This document shows, in pieces, positions 22,784-31,796 of a stretch of DNA of 31,998 bases (the first letter of the stretch is position 1; every line of letters starts with the position of its first letter). The DNA lies in the NCBI GenBank assembly GCA_905250885.1, contig CAJNOQ010001410.1:1-31998 (forward strand). Reading direction: 5' to 3'. The notes beneath the pieces are model-generated. The model was not told where the DNA came from. It did not search any database and worked only from the letters and a program-made list of their open reading frames with translations. Source of the stretch: Didymodactylos carnosus. Taxonomy: Eukaryota > Rotifera > Eurotatoria > Philodinida > Philodinidae. Position numbers and translations under genes: made by a program.

Positions 22784-24485
22784 AATATGTCATATTAATT
22801 GGATTAGCGTCTTAAATCACGATATCTCCGTAGCAGCCTTTTCATATTCAAATGGATCAATATGTATTAGTACTTAGCAGCGTTGAGTTATGAATTGATT
22901 TTGCATCACTTTTTGATATCACGAAATGTTGGTATTGTCAGTTCGAGGATGGTAGACACTTTTTTTAGACGACTTTTAACAAATAAGTGATAAAGCGACA
23001 CAAGATGAAATAATCGGTTTTTGCATTAGATGAAAGAGTATCGGTAAAATGATCTTTCCGAAAATTATGAAACTTAGATGTTTAGCCCAGCATACAGCTT
23101 GGGTTTCTCTGTCGAACTACACAAAAATTGCGCATAAATCGTTGCTTAAAAAGTTCTACAAAAATTCATACCAATAGGTGGCCTATTAACTTATAAAAGC
23201 CGTAACTCTGTCAAAACAAGTTCGTTTGCAGAAAACATTTCAGACTATATGCAGTTTCACTTTCTTTACAAGCTGGTCTGAAAAATATAAGTCATGAAGC
23301 GGGTACAAGTAATTTTTTCGAGTGCAATCGTATTGGCAAAGTCATCTCTTTCACTTTTAACCCATTTTCAAGCAGAAACTTCTGGAAAGCGATACAATCT
23401 AGCCAAATATCGAATGAAAAGATACTGATAAAATGTTACATTACAGGATACTAATAATTCTCCAAAATTATCGTAGCAGCGGCCAGGTTTCTTTCATTCT
23501 TCAGGTAATGTCGCTACTAAAATGGTGGACATAGTTTTAGGGCATTCGATGTATTCTAGCTTCCTTGGTAGCTAGAGACGAATGTTTTTTGTGTCGGAAA
23601 AATATAAACAGTAATAAAGACTAAGAATGAAATGATTCATTAATTTTGACCCAAAAGAGAAGAGAAAACCCCGATTAGAAAGCTATCTTTCAGTTTTAAA
23701 AGCCTAATTTTGGAGGTTAAAAGTTAGGTAACTTAAAGATCGCCTTGAGAGGCGAGCTCTAGAGAAAATTCATCTTTCATCTGTATAAGGGACAAAATTT
23801 CTCGATTTTCATTTTTGATATCTTCTGACACCACAAAAACTGACCTTTGAAGGTGCGAAGTCCCTTCATCATCTTCTTCTCGTGCAAGAATTATCTAGTG
23901 TCCTATTTCTCGTTTCAGAAAGAACGAGTCACAATGATTAAATTCGTAATATGCATGTTCTTAGTGTCAATCGTTGAATAGTCTATGATCTATAATCAAT
24001 CTGCGTTTTTCGCTTACTCAACTTAAGTTCACAGCAGTCTGGTTCACTATATATTTCAAACGAATGGTGCTGTATCCATCGAGGTGTATAATTACTTTCA
24101 GTTTTATTTTCTCGCTAAAGTGACGGTGAATTCCAAAATTCGTTTACTTCCTTTATTTTTTGTGTGAATAGGTAAAAAGGTTTCTAAATGATTTAAAAAT
24201 GAAAAGAGTAACTTCGTAACAATATAAAAACAACAAAAATAAAAAACGACATATGATTCTGTAAACACATTTTCTTGTCATCGTCTTGTTATTTTTGAAA
24301 TATCAAAATAACAATAATAATGGAACGAAAAAAACACAACATTTCCTACTTTCAACAGAGAGTTGTGAAAGCTCTTCATTATGAAATAACATGTATTCTA
24401 AAAGTTAAAAGACGAAAGAGATTGAAAACAATTTGGGGAACAAGAATTATTCTGATTTTCGAAAAACACAGATATGGTACTGACA
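22784..24485. other. Intergenic stretch without supported gene
   Basis: No sizeable open frame has protein-like content. At 23934 a short frame reads like a signal peptide (MIKFVICMFLVSIVE) but stops at once and has no splice donor. No strong repeats were seen. Confidence 0.5.
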
Positions 24486-24601
24486 ATGGACGCTATCATC
24501 GTGTCTTTAGCTTATTTCTTGCTAGTCACGTGAGTATTATTTTGTAATAGTGCGATTTTTAGTTATTATTATTTTTAGTTTTTATAGTGTGTTAAGATAT
24601 A

Positions 24602-24899
24602 AGAAAGTTTTTTCGCATGCAAAGCCTCAAGTCATCCTCGTATTTGTTGTTGGATAAAAATACAGTTATGAATCCAGTCACACTGTACCATTTCCACTAT
24701 ATTAACGGAAGCCTACACACTATAAGATATACGATAAGATATTTTGATGGATACTCACATCATGTAAGTATCATGTTGTAATAGTGTGTAGGCTTCCTTT
24801 AATATGGCGAAATGGTACAGTGTGACTGGATTCATAACTGTATTTTTATCGAACAGCAAATACGAGGATGACTTGAGACTTTGCGTACGAAAAACCTCT
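24602..24899. mobile_element. ~300-bp foldback/MITE-like element in an intron
   Basis: The left arm (24607-24723) and right arm (24781-24894) are near-perfect inverted repeats sharing TTATGAATCCAGTCACACTG and ATAGTGTGTAGGCTTCC. The ~57-base centre contains a further small palindrome (ATACTCACAT and ATGTAAGTAT). It lies between the signal-peptide exon and the next exon of the mosaic gene. Confidence 0.9.
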
Positions 24900-25062
24900 C
24901 TGCAATTCCCCTATGAACCCGCTCTAAATCGATCTTGAGGAAAATTGATCAGGAGAATAGTTAGCGGATCTGGCAAACTCGAGACGCAAGTGTTAAAGTG
25001 AAGTGAGCTTCGTGCCACGAAACTGAACTTCGTTGATTTTGCCTGTTTTTCATTTTTCTTAG

Positions 25063-25242
25063 CGACTAGTACTATTGGCAACAAACAATAACAGGCAGGT
25101 GACCCATGGAATTACCCTTCTGCTGTTGAGGCTGGAAACTATTTTGCTTTTAACCTAGTTCCACCTACAAGAGCAATTTCGGCCAATTGTAATTCAAACC
25201 ACCCCCATGTTCGTCCAATGTCGATTGTGAATGCTTCGCACT
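25063..25242 (+). other. Exon B remnant of the mosaic gene
   Basis: It follows the acceptor TTTTTCTTAG. In one frame it gives GDPWNYPSAVEAGNYFAFNL and then VPPTRAISANCNS, which looks like genuine protein, but a TAA lies just upstream (25087 area) and a TGA near 25242. The phase does not match exon A. After 25242 a second frame (KQGSVHISSGRVSVTKRTG) looks protein-like, so a frameshift is likely. The domain is not recognised. Confidence 0.5.
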
Positions 25243-25367
25243 GACAAGCAAGGCTCTGTCCATATATCAAGTGGACGCGTTTCTGTTACTAAACGAACTG
25301 GATGAGCTTTTATCACGTTTTAATCTCATTTAATTCAATATATGAACAATCCTCAATACTACATCAG

Positions 25368-25541
25368 GCATCTCTGCTATAGCTGGCCGAACATGTTCAA
25401 GTTTCTTACGTTGCAATTCAGACAATGTAACGTGTTCTATTGCTAATACAATCTGTGTCAACACTACTAGATGTCAACAACCAGTCTGTTATCCTCTGGT
25501 TTTAGCGAACATACAACTATGTCCTGCTATCAAAAGTATAA
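25368..25541 (+). other. Exon C: Cys-rich segment of the mosaic gene
   Basis: An open exon of 174 bases between an acceptor (CTACATCAG) and donor GTAAGT. It reads AGRTCSSFLRCNSDNVTCS and then TICVNTTRCQQPVCYPLV, ending with a further Cys in QLCPAIKS. Seven or so Cys residues at short intervals and N-glycosylation sequons point to a disulfide-bonded extracellular module. It joins the Thr-rich exon D in frame (phase 1). The exact family is unknown. Confidence 0.65.
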
Positions 25542-25605
25542 GTAAGTTATTCTTCTGACTTTAACTCACTTTGTACTACAGTGAGCATCCTTTGTTCTTC
25601 AATAG

Positions 25606-25662
25606 CTACGACAACACTCGCTTCCGTTACAACATCAACTACCACACAAGCTCCAGTTCCAA
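25606..25662 (+). other. Exon D: Thr-rich linker micro-exon
   Basis: 57 bases between a TTCTTCAATAG acceptor and GTAAGT donor, encoding TTTLASVTTSTTTQAPVP. It is phase 1 at both ends. This is a mucin-like, probably O-glycosylated linker between the Cys-rich and G8-like parts. Confidence 0.7.
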
Positions 25663-25719
25663 GTAAGTGCCAACCACTACTCTTCTAATCGCTCTTCTGC
25701 ATGACTTTCCTTTTACTAG

Positions 25720-26197
25720 CAAATGGCACTCAAAAAGTCATCTGGTCCGACAGTTTCTCCGGCAGTTCAGGGGGGTGGTCTCTTCTTACCTGGTGATGGT
25801 TGCACTATCATTATCCCGTCTGATGTTGTCGTTACTCTCAATGGAACGAATCAGCTATCCATCAACGTTGTTACTATCATTATCTTTGGCCGCCTGACAA
25901 TTGGTGGTGGTGGCAATGGCTTCGTATTTGTCTATTCCATCAATATCTACATATATAATGGTGGTCTGCTGCAAGATGCAACAGCCAATCGTAGTGGAAT
26001 TTATTCAAATGTAAATTCATCAGTTATTTTGTACAATGCTGGTATGTTTCTGAGTCAGAGACCATGTTATCTGTTCATTTATTATCTGCAAGTATCGGTG
26101 ATTGTGGATAGTGTACAGTTTGGTGCCACTGGCCGTTTAACATTGTTTGGACCGTATTCAACCGTTGTAACGTACAATGGATAAGTCTATGATAACG
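25720..26197 (+). other. Exon E: G8-like beta domain with frameshift and stop
   Basis: The exon enters in frame with NGTQKVIWSDSFSGSS. A run of six Gs at 25770-25775 then shifts the frame by one base. After the shift it reads LPGDGCTIIIPSDVVVTLNG, followed by strands such as VTIIIFGRLTIGG and INIYIYNGGLLQDA. The order W..., GD.v.IP, v.v.L, I.G.L, I.v..GG.L is typical of G8 domains, as found in PKHD1 and CEMIP-type proteins; this is a pattern-based call. A TAA at 26182 interrupts the frame shortly before a GTGAGT donor at 26198. Confidence 0.6.
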
Positions 26198-26265
26198 GTG
26201 AGTTACAGAGTAGTTTTCCTTCGGTCATTTGTAGATAAACTCAAAGATATTTATTCTGTTTTAAG

Positions 26266-26318
26266 TACTCTGAGAACGACAACGACAACCATAACGACAG
26301 CAAGAACATCATCCACAA
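26266..26318 (+). other. Exon F: Thr-rich linker micro-exon
   Basis: 53 bases between TGTTTTAAG and GTAAGAG, encoding TLRTTTTTITTARTSST in the frame that continues into exon G. The join from exon E does not keep phase, which is one of the breaks in this locus. Confidence 0.6.
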
Positions 26319-26615
26319 GTAAGAGAGAGAATTCGTCTATGGAAACTGATGCGGAAGTGCAGCTATAACAGGGTTTAGGCAGAATTCTGAAAAGAAAAAC
26401 GAGAAACAAAAATCTGCCTGGTGCTGCTTGGAAAAGACTTCAGTTAGCCGCATTGTGAGTCATTCTAAGTTGCATGAAGTAGAGCCAGAAAAGACCCGTT
26501 CTTTGACCAATCTACAGGACAAGCTCATAAGTTTGTACTTATTGCGGCAACCGATGACTTTCACAGTTTAGTACTCCCATCAAACATCCACTTTTTTTCT
26601 CTCTCTCTTTCTTAG

Positions 26616-26645
26616 CTCGACTGACTACAACTACAACTCTAACAA
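26616..26645 (+). other. Exon G: 30-base Thr-rich micro-exon
   Basis: Flanked by a CT-rich acceptor (CTCTTTCTTAG) and GTAAG donor. With the joining bases it encodes TRLTTTTTLT. It is exactly in phase 1 on both sides, so it can be gained or skipped without changing the frame. Confidence 0.6.
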
Positions 26646-27356
26646 GTAAGAATCAAACGAAAGCAAAATCAGAATAGAGAAAGTGAGTTTGTATTGAGAA
26701 TAAACTCATGCTCTCAGCTAACGTTCTTTATTTATCCTTTCTCTTTTTTTCTTTTCTTTATATCAGAGAACTAGCAAATAAAATATCTATAGAGATTCAA
26801 CACATATATGGTCAATTTATTCTTCATAGCTCAGTCAGTTTTAATCCAAATTTCATAAAAAGAACTACCGTAAAGAGTCTCAAGGCTTTCGTCTTCTTAC
26901 AAATGTGAAAAAGTTGAAGACTTTTACAGTGTAACCTTCCAAAGGACGATCAAAGCCAATGCTTTTCTCCTGATATTTTATCAGCTGAAAGAGTTAATAG
27001 AGTAGATTTCAATAGTGTTTTCATTTCTTTCCCATCGTTCAAACACGGCGTATATAAGTGATAACGGTACACAGAAAAGAAAAAAGAACTAGAAAAATGC
27101 GTATCCGATAGCACGAGCCACTAACTGCTTAAACGGTAACCCGTAGAAGAGTTTTATCGATAAGGACCGATAATCGTTACCGTTGCATGCCTAAGCATTA
27201 TCATCCAGCAGTCCAGGGACGTAAACTGTCTGCGTCTCTTCGAGGTAGGAAGATATTCTAGAGTTTTGATAGTAAAAGCGAAAGCAACTCTGTAAAGCTA
27301 TGTTCAATTTTTACTCTTACAATTTAATGCATTTACCTAACTCACCGTACTTTCAG
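26646..27356 (+). other. Large intron of the mosaic gene with repeat-like segment
   Basis: About 710 bases, far longer than the other introns. Positions 26800-26960 resemble the centre of the foldback element at 17039-17452, including ACTTT(T/C)ACAGTG. A reading frame there (LSSSYKCEKVEDFYS) can be set against LSSETCKNIQDFHS at 17.2 kb. TATATAAG occurs at 27051 without a following gene. Confidence 0.45.
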
Positions 27357-27821
27357 GTTACACTCAGTCGAGGGTTAACCTTCCATGGCAGTGCACGAAT
27401 CACGTAACAAACAATGATTCCACGCGTTTACCAACGTTCATTTTAAATGTAACCTGTGATCAATACGTGTTCAGCAGTTCTGCGACATATGTTCGTTTCA
27501 TTTCACCTGGCGACACACAAATATCTGCATCACCGCCAGGTGCATATCGCTGTGACATACGTGCTCCAGGTTGGACAAAGACATCTTATCCGAAAACAGT
27601 CAATGCTACTGTGTGTTATGAGTGGTATAGTTATTGGCCATGTTATTGGCAAAATCAAATAACAAGTATTAACCCCTACGACAAATGGACAAATCTATTA
27701 TCATATAAGTCCATCTTATTCAAGTGCCTACTTCCAAGTTAGTGTTCTCTATGCTACACAAGCAGCCTATGAAACATATGCGATCTGGAAAAACAGTTGT
27801 TTGTTACAAATGAACATTTGA
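27357..27821 (+). other. Exon H: aromatic and Cys-containing terminal segment, frameshifted
   Basis: The exon follows the acceptor GTACTTTCAG and joins exon G in phase. It stays open to the TAG at 27740, giving an unfamiliar extracellular-looking sequence with NLPWQCTN, FISPGDTQISASPPGAYRCD and VCYEWYSYWPCYW. From about 27690 another frame continues the same style (YYHISPSYSSAYFQVSVLYA) until TGA at 27819, so a one-base shift near 27685-27700 is likely. LINE sequence begins soon after. Confidence 0.6.
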
Positions 27822-27876
27822 ATAATACACAGCGACGATCAAGATCATATAATTTGCGGTTCACCAGTATCAGTGA

Positions 27877-28410
27877 AAACAAAAAGGTCTAAAAGGAGTT
27901 ATCGTCAGTCTAGCCAATCAATCAGGTATCCGAATATCAAAAGTAGATGTGGAAGCGGCTCGTCGTACTGGTCCGGTCAGTTCTCAAAGTCAAGGCGGTA
28001 ACAAATATCCACGATCAGTTTTAGCTGCTTTCTACTCACGTGAGGTTCGTTATGGAATTCTTTCAAATCGTAAAGTCACTGGAGAGCAGTCAAAAATAGA
28101 TATTTTTGCAGATCTGACTAGTATGGATATGGAACTTTTGAAAGAACTTCGTAAACGACTTTCTGATCAATTCAAGAAATTTGCATATTCTAGAAGTGGT
28201 AGGGTGATGTTTAAGTCGGTTTGCAGTTTGGTGCACGTTCAACATCTATCTCAGATAGATGAAATTATTAACAGTTTAAAGACTTGTTGCACTTCACATT
28301 TAATGATATTGATTCCTTTCTTATATTTTCTACTTAGTCGTCCAAACTTAGTCCGCGTGCGCATACAGTTATTTTTTCTTATTCTGCTTGCATGTTATAG
28401 ATGTACATGA
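27877..28410 (+). pseudogene. LINE ORF1 C-terminal remnant
   Basis: The frame opens after TGA at 27874 and runs to TGA at 28408. Near its start it has GIRISKVDVEAARRTGP, then PRSVLAAFYSREVRYGILSN, FADLTSMDMELLKELRKRL and YSRSGRVMFK. This order (ARR.G, PR.v...f, EDLT-like, LL..LR, GR) is typical of the nucleic-acid chaperone ORF1 of non-LTR retrotransposons. The N-terminal zinc knuckle or coiled-coil part is missing. After about 28210 the sequence turns hydrophobic and probably is no longer ORF1. Confidence 0.65.
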
Positions 28411-28631
28411 ATCGCTTAATAGTTTTGTGCGATTTAGGTATTTAGTAGTTGTTGTATTCTAAAGTTGTATTCTTGTTGGGATCTAATGTAGTGGAACTCG
28501 CTCATGTGCATTATATTTTTTTTCGCTTCTGTCTTCTTCTCTTTTCGTTTTACTATCATTTCTCACACTTGCTCGACTGACGAGATGACTATAGGCCCCG
28601 GGATTATCGACGTTTTTCTGTCGAGGTCACA

Positions 28632-29423
28632 TTGCGACTCAAAACAATAATATCAAGTGATGATTCTTTGAAGATAATATTTCAGAACTTTCGTAGTATA
28701 TTAGCAGACTTACCGATCACAAACAGTAAGTCGACTCCAAAAATGGTGAAATTAGATTTTCTTAAACAATACGTTGAACTGGAAAAACCTCATGTAGCTG
28801 CGGGAGTAGAAACTTGGTTAGGGCATTTGGGTGCAGATAACTCACTGGAAATAGACGGATACTCGACCATCTACAGAGGCGATCGAACAGCGCACGGTGG
28901 GGGATGCATTGTCTATGTGCGTGATGGTGTGATCGTCAAACGGCTTTCTGAATATGAACATCCTAAATTTGAAACTATTTTCTTGAACATATCTGTCTCA
29001 AAAAACGAAAATTATATAGTTGCTTCCTGCTATTGTCCCGATCAACATTCAATGGCTGATTCTCTTTATTATCTTAGTAACATCCTTACTCAAATATTTG
29101 TGCATTGGAAGAAGTTTCTAAGTGTTATTCTTTTAGGAGACTTCAACGGACACAGTTACACATAGTGTCAGTCAAAATCCTCAACAGTTGAAGGAAATAC
29201 ACTACATGATTTCGTTACGCAGAAGAACCTATATCAGCTGGTGGATAAAATCACAAGACCCATCTCGCGCACATGTCTAGACCTTGTAATCAGTACTTTC
29301 GCGAACTGTATTGATTCCTGTGAGGTGCTGAGTGCCCTAGTTTCGAACTGTGATCATTGTATGTTGTGCATACATCTACGCATAAAAGTACCTCGTGCTC
29401 CCGCCACTAAGAGAAGTATCTGA
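28632..29423 (+). pseudogene. LINE ORF2 APE-type endonuclease remnant
   Basis: One frame holds the apurinic-endonuclease-like domain: FQNFRSILADL, VETWLGH with the metal-binding Glu, a GYSTIYRGDRTAHGGGCIVY segment, the FETIFLNISV strand, VASCYCPDQH and LLGDFNGH with its Asp and Asn. A TAG at 29163 interrupts the frame where a Trp is common in the family. The same frame then goes on with LHDFVTQKNLYQLVDKITR and CLDLVIST. The final SDH motif is CDH here, so the His is kept but the Ser is lost. A frameshift near 29410 leads into RTEEDLDTF and LSDIPL, the usual linker towards the RT, before similarity fades near 29490. Confidence 0.8.
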
Positions 29424-29490
29424 AAGAACCGAAGAAGATCTAGATACATTTCCTCTGTAACTGAGTGATATACCACTACACTGTAATGTC

Positions 29491-31496
29491 GGGAATGGAA
29501 ATGCTTGGCGCTTTTCAAAAAGTCCATATATAAATTGCTTGAGAATTTTCTAGATTCTAGAAAATCGAATTTACAAGAAACTTCGAAATTCGACCTCGAA
29601 TTTCTAGAATGCTAGAAAATTGAAGCATTCGACCTCGAATTTCCAGTTCGATTTTGTAGAATTATGTAAAATGCTCAGCGATTTTCAATCTGGAAACTCT
29701 TCGGCGATTTTATATATAGACTTTTGGAAATTGAGAAATATAATTAATTTCTAGTTATGTGGAAAATTACCGAGGAATTTCCAGATTATTATTTGTGCAG
29801 CAATGAAGCTACGCCGCAAAATCCAACTTAAAATTTTAGACGTGTTATAATATATTAAAATTACACTGCCCGTAACGCGCTTTGGGATTAATTAACGCTT
29901 TTTAACATTATCGTCCGAGACTAAAAGCGTGTTTATGGAGTAAAATAACACCGGTGGAATGCATCGAAAGACCGAAAAATATGTCCTCTATGCGTTTATG
30001 TTTTCTAAAACATCGTTTCCTCATCTGGAAAACGTTTTGCAACGCGCTCATAATTCGTCTAGAAAATTTTCAAAACTTTCGTAGCAATGCGACACGTGTG
30101 TGGATGTAGAAATGACGTTTTAACAAACTTTGACCCATAAAGACATATTTTTATTGATCGTGGCACGCGTTCCAGTGGTGCTATTTTAGTCCTTAGACTG
30201 GACAAGTTTTTGATCTTGGAAGGTAACCTTAAAAACAGTAAGGTTAGTTAATCCCAAACCCGTTATGAGAATTTAGTGTATTTTCAATGTATTGTAATAT
30301 GTCTGAAATGTTATAAAATTTTGTTGACACATCTAAGCGAGTTTGTTGTCTGCGTGTAGAAACAACGGGTTTTAAACATTACGTAGAGCAAACAATACAC
30401 TTTCTCTAACGCGTTCACTAAAATGCACTTAGATGCGTTTGAGTGAAATAGAACGCGTTTCTAAAGTGCAATTGCGCTTCAGATGACTTCTAAAGTCATC
30501 TGAAATAAAAAACAGTATAAAAGAGAAAGTTAAATTCAAATCCAAATTGTAAGAGTAAGTGCAAGAGTGAGTGTTTAAACCTGAGGAAGATTCAAAACAC
30601 CTACAACTGCCAAGAATGTGATGGACTGTAAACATCTGTGAGCATTAAATGGATATGTTAGATCAACAATGTTTGTTGAAAGAGCTTCGTAGACCTGGAA
30701 ATTAGCTTAACCTTTTTTCAAGTGTCAGACCCTAGTAGAATTTCTATTTAATTGTATTCACACAAAAGTGTTAACCTATGACTTGCACATAATAGGACTG
30801 GTTCATGTATACCGTATCATCCTCGAATTTTCAACTATCTGGAAGATTGGTATTGATTTTCAAGAAAACTGAAAAATCGATTTCGAATTTCAAGAATCTT
30901 GGGAATAATTTATCGAAAATCGATCGATTTTTTCTAGAATATTACAAAATCAAACTCGAATTTCTAGTTTTTATAAAATCGACGCCGAATTTTGATATAT
31001 TTGGAAATATTATGGCTATTTTCTGAATAAAATGGAATGTCAGTTTATAGAAAATCGTGAAGTTCTAAAAAGTCAGAAAATCAATGACCATTTTATGAAT
31101 ATCAGAAAACTCCACGATTTTTCAGATTGATTTTCTATAAACTAGAAACTAATTACAAATTATAGTGTAATTTTCATCTAGATTACTCGCTCGAAAGGGG
31201 CTTAACGGCAACTTGTTGTCGTTATAATTTGAATGACTGGCTGCTGATGCGACATGCCTGATACACCTAAAAAATAGAGAAACGTTCTTTTGTATCACCT
31301 TGTATCTTCGTTTGTATTAATCACTAAAGTCACCGACTTTCTGCTCTTTATGCAGTTCTCCAGATACATGAGAGTTATTATAAGTGAATGTAATCGAGTT
31401 GAAATCAGTCGAAGTCAATCAAAATTCAGCTAAATTCAAGTAAATCCTAAAACGTATCAAATTCAGCTGTTTTCCCTTTGGCTGATTCATTCGACG
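29491..31496. other. Repeat-rich stretch without gene
   Basis: 29530-29680 and 30820-31145 share many variants of TCGAATTTCTAGAA and AAAATCGA, forming a diffuse short-motif repeat. 31046-31141 is bounded by AGTTTATAGAAAATC and GATTTTCTATAAACT, an inverted pair. 29870-30460 is studded with GCG-containing motifs such as AACGCGTT. The frames at 30429-30635 and 30805-31026 lie in these repeats and are not supported as genes. Confidence 0.55.
30478..30504. repeat. Perfect 12-bp-stem hairpin
   Basis: TTCAGATGACTT, a three-base loop (CTA), then the exact complement AAGTCATCTGAA, followed by ATAAAA. No adjacent gene is known, so a terminator-like role is unsupported. Confidence 0.8.
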
Positions 31497-31697
31497 TTAT
31501 GGTTCCATTGAAATCGAATTATAATGACTTGAAGTGATGTCCTCATCCAGATAATTCAGTTTGTGACCGCATCGATGATTCTTTATATCTTTTTCAGATG
31601 GGTTTTCTGCACAACAATGGCCCCAGCAATCATCTATAATCGTGACATGTGACTTGTAATGTTGTTTGAGCATTTCAAAGATCGTATGAACAGCCAT
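31497..31697 (-). pseudogene. Possible exon fragment, unknown protein
   Basis: On the minus strand a 66-codon frame starts at ATG directly after a good acceptor (TTTCTTCAACAG) and ends at TAA. It reads HTIFEMLKQHYKSHVTIIDD and CWGHCCAENPSEKDIKNHRC, with several Cys and His residues and mixed charges, unlike random AT-rich translation. The sequence upstream on this strand soon enters a repeat element, so no preceding exon is visible. The family is unknown. Confidence 0.35.
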
Positions 31698-31796
31698 CTG
31701 TTGAAGAAAATAGAAACAGATATTAGTTCAGTCGTCAACTCTTATCAGAACTCCTTATATGCATAAATTTTCCGTTCAGTCCGAATCCATGGCTCA

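Larger units (their letters stand above)
24486..27821 (+). pseudogene. Broken multi-exon gene for a secreted mosaic protein (Cys-rich, Thr linkers, G8-like domain)
   Basis: Proposed exons are A 24486-24529, B from 25063, C 25368-25541, D 25606-25662, E 25720-26197, F 26266-26318, G 26616-26645 and H from 27357. Exon A encodes a signal peptide (MDAIIVSLAYFLLVT) and ends at GTGAGT. Exon C is Cys-rich with spaced single Cys residues. D, F and G are Thr-rich micro-exons. E holds a G8-like beta domain. H contains aromatic and Cys-rich segments (VCYEWYSYWPCYW). The joins C-D, D-E, F-G and G-H all keep one frame in phase 1, strong evidence for a real gene. Damage: stops in B, an extra G in the run at 25770-25775, TAA at 26182, an E-F phase mismatch, and a frameshift near 27690 followed by TGA at 27819. 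A foldback element sits between A and B. The protein was probably a secreted or cell-surface mucin-like mosaic. Sequencing error instead of decay cannot be excluded for single-base breaks. Confidence 0.7.
27850..29490 (+). mobile_element. LINE (non-LTR retrotransposon) fragment, truncated at both ends
   Basis: It contains the end of an ORF1-type frame and the endonuclease part of ORF2 in the usual order and strand. It lacks the start of ORF1 and the whole reverse transcriptase. LINE copies are normally cut at the 5' end and keep the 3' end; loss of the RT side here points to later deletion or to insertion and recombination. The endonuclease type fits the APE-bearing clades (CR1, Jockey, L2 and L1 group), but the clade cannot be set without the RT. 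Confidence 0.75.

Noticed and set aside
23934..23981. Signal-peptide-like start MIKFVICMFLVSIVE
   Set aside because: It ends at a stop after 15 codons and lacks the splice donor seen in the signal-peptide exon at 24486.
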